Below, piece by piece: positions 59,077 to 64,000 of a stretch of 64,000 nt of DNA. The stretch covers positions 20,051 through 84,050 of the forward strand of contig UQHR01000006.1 in NCBI GenBank assembly GCA_900540905.1, read 5' to 3'. A model generated the notes under the pieces. The model ran no database searches and was not told the DNA's origin. It was given only the letters and a program-made list of their open reading frames with translations. The translations under genes were made by a program, and so were the position numbers. How positions within the stretch are numbered: the first letter of the stretch is position 1; the number at the start of each line of letters is the position of its first letter. The DNA is from an uncultured Collinsella sp. (GTDB lineage: Bacteria; Actinomycetota; Coriobacteriia; Coriobacteriales; Coriobacteriaceae).

Positions 59077-59877
59077 TTATGATTGTTCTCGAACCAATGC
59101 CATGAGGCCCAGGCGGTTTTTGACGCCGAGCTTGTGATAGAGGGCGTTGACATGCTTTTTTACGGTCGACTCCGAGATATAGAGCTCCACGGCCATTTCG
59201 CGGTTGGTCTTGCCGGCAAGCATCATCTTGAGCACCTCTGCCTCGCGGGGGAGGACTTCGAGCTCGCTGATGAGCGCCTCTAAGGGGTTCTCGCAAGCTT
59301 GCTGTGCGGTGCTCTGCGCAAGGATCCCGTACAGGCGCAGGCTCAGGTGCCGCGCGAGCTGGCGCAGGGCTTCGAGCTCTTCGTCCGAAAAATCCCCCGC
59401 TTTTCGTGCGCGAAACAGCGTGAGCGACCCCAGGGATGTGCCCCCGTGCGCGAGCGTGGCAGTGCAGCCATAGTAGATGCCGAGCGGCTTCATCCACTCC
59501 TGATAGATGGGCGTTGCGTTGCGGCGCTCGACATCCACGAGGTCCAGGTCGCGATAAACATGCACGTTGTGAACGTCAAAGCTCCAAAGGGTGTAGTCAA
59601 AGGCGGCATAGCGTTCGTAGTAGCTCTCGAGCTGGTCTTCTGCCATGCCACGGGCAACGGGGCTTACGAATTCTGTCTGTCCGTGTGTGCCGGCGCGTGC
59701 GATATCAAACATCGAGGCCCGGTGCGATATCACCTGATTAACTCTATCAAGAAGCCCGGCTTGAAGCGTGGCGAAGTCGTCGCAGCCATGAATCCATAAG
59801 GCGCATTCGTTGAGGGCGGACCAGCGGCTCCCGTGGATCTCATCGGGGTTAAAGCGGGTATGCATGGTATTGGTCAT
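59077..59877 (-). CDS. Soluble LuxR-family regulator
   Basis: 266 residues. The N-terminal 190 residues form a GAF-like or autoinducer-domain-like sensor (TLQAGLLDRVNQVISHRASM and SLGSLTLFRARKAGDFSDEE). The C-terminal LuxR HTH has LPREAEVLKMMLAGKTNREM and SESTVKKHVNALYHKLG. AAAGGACATCC precedes the ATG. It is divergent from the second agmatine deiminase (60059), so it may control that gene. Confidence 0.86.
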   Translation of the reverse strand: MTNTMHTRFNPDEIHGSRWSALNECALWIHGCDDFATLQAGLLDRVNQVISHRASMFDIARAGTHGQTEFVSPVARGMAEDQLESYYERYAAFDYTLWSFDVHNVHVYRDLDLVDVERRNATPIYQEWMKPLGIYYGCTATLAHGGTSLGSLTLFRARKAGDFSDEELEALRQLARHLSLRLYGILAQSTAQQACENPLEALISELEVLPREAEVLKMMLAGKTNREMAVELYISESTVKKHVNALYHKLGVKNRLGLMALVREQS

Positions 59878-60058
59878 GGATGTCCTTTCATGCGGCTTTG
59901 TCAGTATGACACGTCTCGCGCGCCACTAGAACTTTAGGTCAGTGAACGGTGTCCTTTTGGGTGGCGAAAGGGTCCCCTAGGCCCATTGAGAGTGGGCTTC
60001 CGGAGCCGCACAATGGGGCCGTCATCACAAAGGGTCGTCCATATCGTTAGGAGCCAAC

Positions 60059-61180
60059 ATGAAGACCATTTACGAGAGCGAGTCTACGCCAAAGAAGGAC
60101 GGATTCTACATGCCCGGCGAGTACGAGGAGCAGGAGCGCACCTGGATTTTGTGGCCGCATCGTTCGGATGTGTGGCGCTGCGGTGCCAAGCCGGCGCAAA
60201 AGGTCTTTACCGAGATTATTAAGACCGTTGCGCGCTTCCAACCCATCACCGTTGGTGTCAATGCCGAGGATTTCCCTGCGGTGTGCGAGATTTTCGATGG
60301 CGTTGAGAACGTGCGCGTTATCCACATGGAGTACAACGACAGCTGGATTCGCGACCCCGGCCCGGCGTTCCTTGTTAATGACAATGGTGAGGTTGCTCTT
60401 TCGCACTTCCACTTTAATGCTTACGGCGGTTTCATTGACGGCCTGTATTTCCCGTGGGACAAGGACGCTTCCATTGGCCTGCAGGTGGCACAGCTCGAGC
60501 AGGTTAACCGCTATCGTCCCGAGGATTACATCCTCGAGGGCGGCTCGTTTAACTGCGACGGCCAGGGCGCCGTGGTGACCACCGAGATGTGCCTGCTCAA
60601 TGAGGATCGTAACCCCCAGTACACCAAGGAGCAGATCGAGGAGAAGCTTGCCGAGTACCTGGGCATCGAGAAGGTCATTTGGATCAAGGATGGCATCGAC
60701 CCGTTTGAGACCAACGGGCACGTGGACGACGTCGCATGCTTTTGTGCGCCCGGCGAGGTCTGCTGCATGTGGACCGATGATCCCAACCATAAGTTCTACA
60801 AGGAGTGCCAAGAGGCGTATAAGACGCTTTCCGAGACGACGGATGCCCGTGGCCGCAAGCTCAAGATCCACAAGGTGATTATGCCTGCGACCTCGGTATA
60901 TATGACCGAAGAGGAGGCCAGCACGATTGACCCCGTCGAGGGCGTGCTGCCGCGTACCCCCGAGGATGCTTTCGAGCCGAGTTACCTCAACTTCCTGCCC
61001 ATCAACGGCGCAGTGCTTGTACCGCAGTTCGGCGATCCCAATGACGCCCAGGCGCTCAAGGATATCCAGGCTGCTTATCCGGACCGTGAAGTCATCGGTA
61101 TCATGACTCGCGAGGTTATCTACGGCGGCGGCAACATCCACTGCATCACCCAGCAGCAGCCCAAGGCGCGCTGCAAGTAG
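60059..61180 (+). CDS. aguA: Agmatine deiminase (2)
   Basis: 373 residues, the normal family length. ILWPHRSDVWR, NDSWIRDPGPAFLV, FHFNAYGGFIDGLYFPWD, ETNGHVDDVACF and the catalytic Cys362 in GGGNIHCITQQQ are all intact. AGGAG precedes the ATG. It stands alone with its own terminator and a divergent LuxR gene. Closely related to copy 1 but without that copy's acidic insert. Confidence 0.94.
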   Translation: MKTIYESESTPKKDGFYMPGEYEEQERTWILWPHRSDVWRCGAKPAQKVFTEIIKTVARFQPITVGVNAEDFPAVCEIFDGVENVRVIHMEYNDSWIRDPGPAFLVNDNGEVALSHFHFNAYGGFIDGLYFPWDKDASIGLQVAQLEQVNRYRPEDYILEGGSFNCDGQGAVVTTEMCLLNEDRNPQYTKEQIEEKLAEYLGIEKVIWIKDGIDPFETNGHVDDVACFCAPGEVCCMWTDDPNHKFYKECQEAYKTLSETTDARGRKLKIHKVIMPATSVYMTEEEASTIDPVEGVLPRTPEDAFEPSYLNFLPINGAVLVPQFGDPNDAQALKDIQAAYPDREVIGIMTREVIYGGGNIHCITQQQPKARCK

Positions 61181-61220
61181 AGGCGGTTGCAGGCACACGG
61201 GGTAGTGTCGATATGACCTG

Positions 61221-61256
61221 GGGCCCGCTGGCGCACACGCTGGCGGGCCCTTTTGC
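61221..61256 (+). terminator. Terminator of agmatine deiminase 2
   Basis: GGGCCCGC (61221-61228) pairs with GCGGGCCC (61243-61250) with inner CG pairs, then TTTT. Confidence 0.85.
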
Positions 61257-61317
61257 GTGCGGCGGGCAGCGTTGCACGCGGGCACTCGGGTCTAAGCGAG
61301 GGTACCAGGGGCCTTGC

Positions 61318-61362
61318 TTATCGTCGATAGTTGGTCTAGAATCGTCGATAGTCGATGATAGG
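61318..61362. repeat. Repeated ATCGTCGATAGT words before the second AlbA_2 gene
   Basis: ATCGTCGATAGT occurs at 61320-61331 and 61341-61352 (period 21), then CGATGATAG. Each contains the dyad ATCG-T-CGAT. It abuts the ribosome site of the gene at 61370. Confidence 0.75.
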
Positions 61363-61369
61363 GGGTAGC

Positions 61370-62920
61370 ATGCAGCTTGTTGAAAGTGAGACCGTGGAGT
61401 TCAAGTGCACATTTACCCCTAAGCTGCTCAAAGCTGTGGTGGCGTTTGCCAATTCGAATGGTGGTACCTTGTATATCGGAATCGACGATTTTGGCAGCAT
61501 CGTCGGAGTGGACGATATCGATGCCACCATGCTTCAATGCTCTAATGCAATAACCGATGGCGTGTATCCCGACGTTTCTGAAATCACGACGGTCTCCGCA
61601 TTGGACATCGATGGCGTAGCGTTGGTGAAAATCGAGGTGGAAGCGGGTCCTCACAAGCCGTACTGCCTGTGCTCGAAGGGATTTGTTCCCGCCGGGGTAT
61701 ATCGGCGCCTAGGTCCTGCAAACGTGCCCATCGAGATGGCCCAGATCCGCTCGATGATCAAGCGCACCGACGGCGATTATTTTGAGACCGCGCGCTCTCA
61801 TGAACAGAGCTTGACGTTTTTTGAAGCCGAGCGGGTCTTTAGGCGCGCGGAGATTACGTTTGACCAAACCTCTCAAAAGAATCTCGGCCTTATCGATGAG
61901 CTGGGCTTTTACACCAATTTGGCACTGCTGGTCTCTGACCAAAACCCCTTTGCAGTCCGCGCTGGCCTCTTCAACGACGATGCGTATACCGAGTTTATCG
62001 ACCGTCAGGATGGCGAGGGCTCGATCTTCAGGCAGATAGAGGATATCGAACGGTTCCTCAATATATCGAACGCAACGCGTATGTACTTTGTGCCGGGAAG
62101 GCTCGATCGCATAGATAAGGACGACTATCCCCGCGAGGCTGTTCGAGAGGGAATTCTGAACCTGTTTATCCATCGCGACTACGAATCTTCGGTGGCGTCT
62201 CTTATCAAGATGAGCCGTACGGCGCTTGAATTTACCAATGCGGGAGGGCCGCAGCACATCAGCGTCGAGGAGGCGCTTGCGGGCGGCTCGGACGCTCGGA
62301 ATCCAAAGCTGCAACTGCTCTTTTTGCGTCTGGGGATGGTTGAGGCGTTTGGAACGGGCCTCAAGGGGATCCGTGCGCTCTATGAGGCAGAAGGGTTGGA
62401 ACCCGAGGTCTGCGCCTACCCTGCAATGTTTAGGTTGTCGCTGCCCAACGTCAACGCCGTGCGCAATTCCTATCTGACGCCTCGTGGCAATAGCGGTCCC
62501 AACTTGCGTGGGGATTACAGCGATTATGAGCAGCTCGAGCGGGAAGGGGCGCTGCCGCCCGATGTTTCGCAGGCGTTTGCATCCGTGCGAGCGCAGCGAG
62601 AGGGGCACGTGTCGATGAATGGCGACTGCGGCCACGAGGTGCGTGCCAAGCTCGTGGAGGAGCTTGGCTTTGATGTTGCGTGCAAGGCGTCCGCGATGCT
62701 ACAGGATGTCTCGGACGAGCGACGTGGCGGATACGCTCGCACCTTGATTCGCTTTGCCCTTGAGCGGCCCCGCGGTTTTACGCGCCAGGATGCTTCGGAC
62801 GCTCTGGGAACTGGGCGCGACGTGACGCTGCGGGTTATCAACGGTTTACTTGAGGAAGGCGCACTCGTTAAAGAGGGGCGTGCTCGAGCGACGAGATATC
62901 GCGCTGTCGGACAGGTTTAG
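61370..62920 (+). CDS. AlbA_2-type ATP-binding regulator (2)
   Basis: 516 residues from the ATG at 61370 (AGGGGGT upstream). The AlbA_2 part has ESETVEFKCTFTPKLLKAVV and GGTLYIGIDDFGSIVGVDD. The C-terminal GHKL-like half has REAVREGILNLFIHRDYE and EAFGTGLKGIRALYE. An end domain of about 120 residues includes a winged helix (FTRQDASDALGTGRDVTLRV). Same architecture as the gene at 18738 but about 100 residues longer. Target unknown; the adjacent repeated words suggest autoregulation. Confidence 0.85.
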   Translation: MQLVESETVEFKCTFTPKLLKAVVAFANSNGGTLYIGIDDFGSIVGVDDIDATMLQCSNAITDGVYPDVSEITTVSALDIDGVALVKIEVEAGPHKPYCLCSKGFVPAGVYRRLGPANVPIEMAQIRSMIKRTDGDYFETARSHEQSLTFFEAERVFRRAEITFDQTSQKNLGLIDELGFYTNLALLVSDQNPFAVRAGLFNDDAYTEFIDRQDGEGSIFRQIEDIERFLNISNATRMYFVPGRLDRIDKDDYPREAVREGILNLFIHRDYESSVASLIKMSRTALEFTNAGGPQHISVEEALAGGSDARNPKLQLLFLRLGMVEAFGTGLKGIRALYEAEGLEPEVCAYPAMFRLSLPNVNAVRNSYLTPRGNSGPNLRGDYSDYEQLEREGALPPDVSQAFASVRAQREGHVSMNGDCGHEVRAKLVEELGFDVACKASAMLQDVSDERRGGYARTLIRFALERPRGFTRQDASDALGTGRDVTLRVINGLLEEGALVKEGRARATRYRAVGQV

Positions 62921-63002
62921 GGACGGGCGGTCCGGCCCCCTGGGTTATTCCTGGGCAGAGGCCAAGGGCCGGGTGCCCGGCTCGCCTTGATTGAAGGGGT
63001 AC

Positions 63003-63647
63003 TTAGAGCGTGCCGCCGTACATGTAGACGATAAAGCCGTCACCGGTGTCCTGGCTGTGGTCCTCCAGGATGCGCTTCATGTTGAGGTGCTCGTAGAACT
63101 GCCAATCGGAGTTGCAGTCGCTCATCAGGAAGAATTTGGTGCACCCGGCTTTGGCGAGTTCGGCGCGCGCAAGGTCGATGAGCGCACGGCCGAGCCCCTT
63201 GCCCTGCCACTCGGGCACGATGATGATCAGGTTGAGCTGGCCCTGGGCATATTCGTTGCCCGTGGCGGCAAAGCGGTCGGCTGTTGCCTTCTCGCGGCTA
63301 TCGCCAAAGAGCGAGCCTTCGAGCTTGGCATCGGCGGTCTTTGCCATCTCGGTTGCCTGGGCGAACATCTCGTTGTAGCAGGGCTCCCACGTGGGATTGG
63401 TGCGTGGTTTGCCGTCTTCGAAGATGCCGATGCAGCAAGCGGCGATGATGCGGCCTTCAGCTTCGGCAACGAGCGCGATGGGGGAGCGCTGCAGCTGCAT
63501 GGCGATGTTAAAGCGCGCACAGAAATCGGCGGCTTCGACGTCGCCTCGGTTGCGCAGCGTGTTGCACCACAGCTGGTTGTAGATGGCGGCGATGCCGGCC
63601 AGGTCATCGAGCGTGGCGGCACGCAGAGTTACGTTGTCAAGGCTCAT
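63003..63647 (-). CDS. GNAT-family N-acetyltransferase
   Basis: 214 residues from the ATG at 63647 (AAGGAG upstream; the longer frame to 63662 overlaps it). N-terminal LRAATLDDLAGIAAIYNQLW, and the acetyl-CoA motif IIIVPEWQGKGLGRALIDLA (about 142-161). A middle insertion of about 50 residues (90-140) holds a helix with TEMAKTADAKLEGSLFG. Transfers acetyl to an unknown amine; as agmatine and putrescine genes are close, a polyamine is possible but not shown. Confidence 0.85.
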   Translation of the reverse strand: MSLDNVTLRAATLDDLAGIAAIYNQLWCNTLRNRGDVEAADFCARFNIAMQLQRSPIALVAEAEGRIIAACCIGIFEDGKPRTNPTWEPCYNEMFAQATEMAKTADAKLEGSLFGDSREKATADRFAATGNEYAQGQLNLIIIVPEWQGKGLGRALIDLARAELAKAGCTKFFLMSDCNSDWQFYEHLNMKRILEDHSQDTGDGFIVYMYGGTL

Positions 63648-64000
63648 GGGGGCTCCTTCCAAGTTGGGTCAGGCCACTTCTGAGTGTGACATGGCCGCAG
63701 GGCGCCCGCATCAATCATTCGGTAGACGACCCCCGATCCCACGGGGGCGGAGGGCTCCAAGAGGGAATGAGAGTGGATTATCGAACACCCGCTCGACGAG
63801 AGTGGATAATCTTCCACTTTCGCCCGAAAAGCAGGCCAAAAACGGGAGATTATCCACCCTCATTCTGGGTAGTCGTTGGGGATGTTCTTAAACGACCAGT
63901 CATTAAAGAACGTCCCCAATGACTGCCCCAAGGAATATCCCAGACTGCCGGCAGAGACGATATGAGCAGGACATAAAAACATTGAGAGCCCCTGCTGCAT
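63648..64000. repeat. Gene-free end of window with two inverted-repeat systems
   Basis: AATGAGAGTGGATTATC (63766-63782), GAGAGTGGATAATC (63799-63812) and the complement GATTATCCACCCTCATT (63849-63865). Then a hairpin 63872-63924 whose arms contain GTTGGGGATGTTCTT and AAGAACGTCCCCAATGACT, the same family as 24546-24593. No gene to the edge. Confidence 0.7.

Overview
The window looks like a chromosomal segment of a gut actinobacterium of class Coriobacteriia, most likely Collinsella or a close relative. This is inferred from the high G+C codon use, the PTS- and tagatose-6-phosphate-based hexose metabolism, the membrane-anchored LuxR regulators with a multi-spanning N-terminus, the flavodiiron protein of an anaerobe, and the two-copy agmatine deiminase system. 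No rRNA, phage core genes, transposase or CRISPR array was found. There is one tRNA gene (Thr, CGT).

Left part (1-14.9 kb): the end of a HEAT-repeat-like gene, an isocitrate/isopropylmalate-type dehydrogenase, a membrane-anchored SurA-like protein and an XRE/DUF2975 pair. A complete N-acetylgalactosamine-type mannose-family PTS operon follows (IIA, YajC, IIB, IIC, IID). After it come a GntR/UTRA repressor, the sugar-phosphate isomerase/deaminase agaS and the deacetylase nagA. The same dyad operator lies before the PTS operon and before agaS. A first lacX-lacC pair follows, then a relic of the nagA 3' end and a YhcH-family gene.

Middle part (14.9-40 kb): a tRNA, an orphan PTS IIB whose phosphorylation His is Tyr, galM, a DeoR regulator, and a truncated lactose PTS gene (lacE) cut inside its IIB domain by a repeat element. 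Then lacI-type regulator, lacF, the tagatose-6-phosphate operon lacA-lacB-lacX-lacC (second copies of lacX and lacC), the Leloir genes galK-galT with a divergent GalR, a flavodiiron protein, a second DeoR and a class II aldolase that would close the tagatose pathway. Together these genes can carry galactose, lactose, galactosamine and GalNAc to tagatose-6-phosphate, tagatose-1,6-bisphosphate and triose phosphates. Accessory genes are scattered among them: two AlbA_2-type ATPase regulators, a DUF4143 ATPase, an ORC-like AAA ATPase and a Phd antitoxin without a toxin. Each of the four ATPase genes has its own unrelated repeat array just upstream of its start.

Right part (40-64 kb): HAD phosphatase, AraC regulator, a Nudix-Vsr fusion protein, a BceAB-like ABC transporter, then an agmatine/putrescine region. 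That region holds putrescine carbamoyltransferase, two APC antiporters, two agmatine deiminases, LuxR regulators (one a pseudogene), an amidohydrolase and a MATE exporter. Another AlbA_2 protein and a GNAT acetyltransferase end the window.

Intergenic DNA is unusually rich in long inverted repeats (arms of 18 to 37 bp) and dispersed hairpins. The strongest candidates for new biology are the Nudix-Vsr fusion, the ATPase genes with private repeat arrays, the repeat-truncated lacE, the His-to-Tyr IIB and the nagA relic that brackets a duplicated lacXC block.
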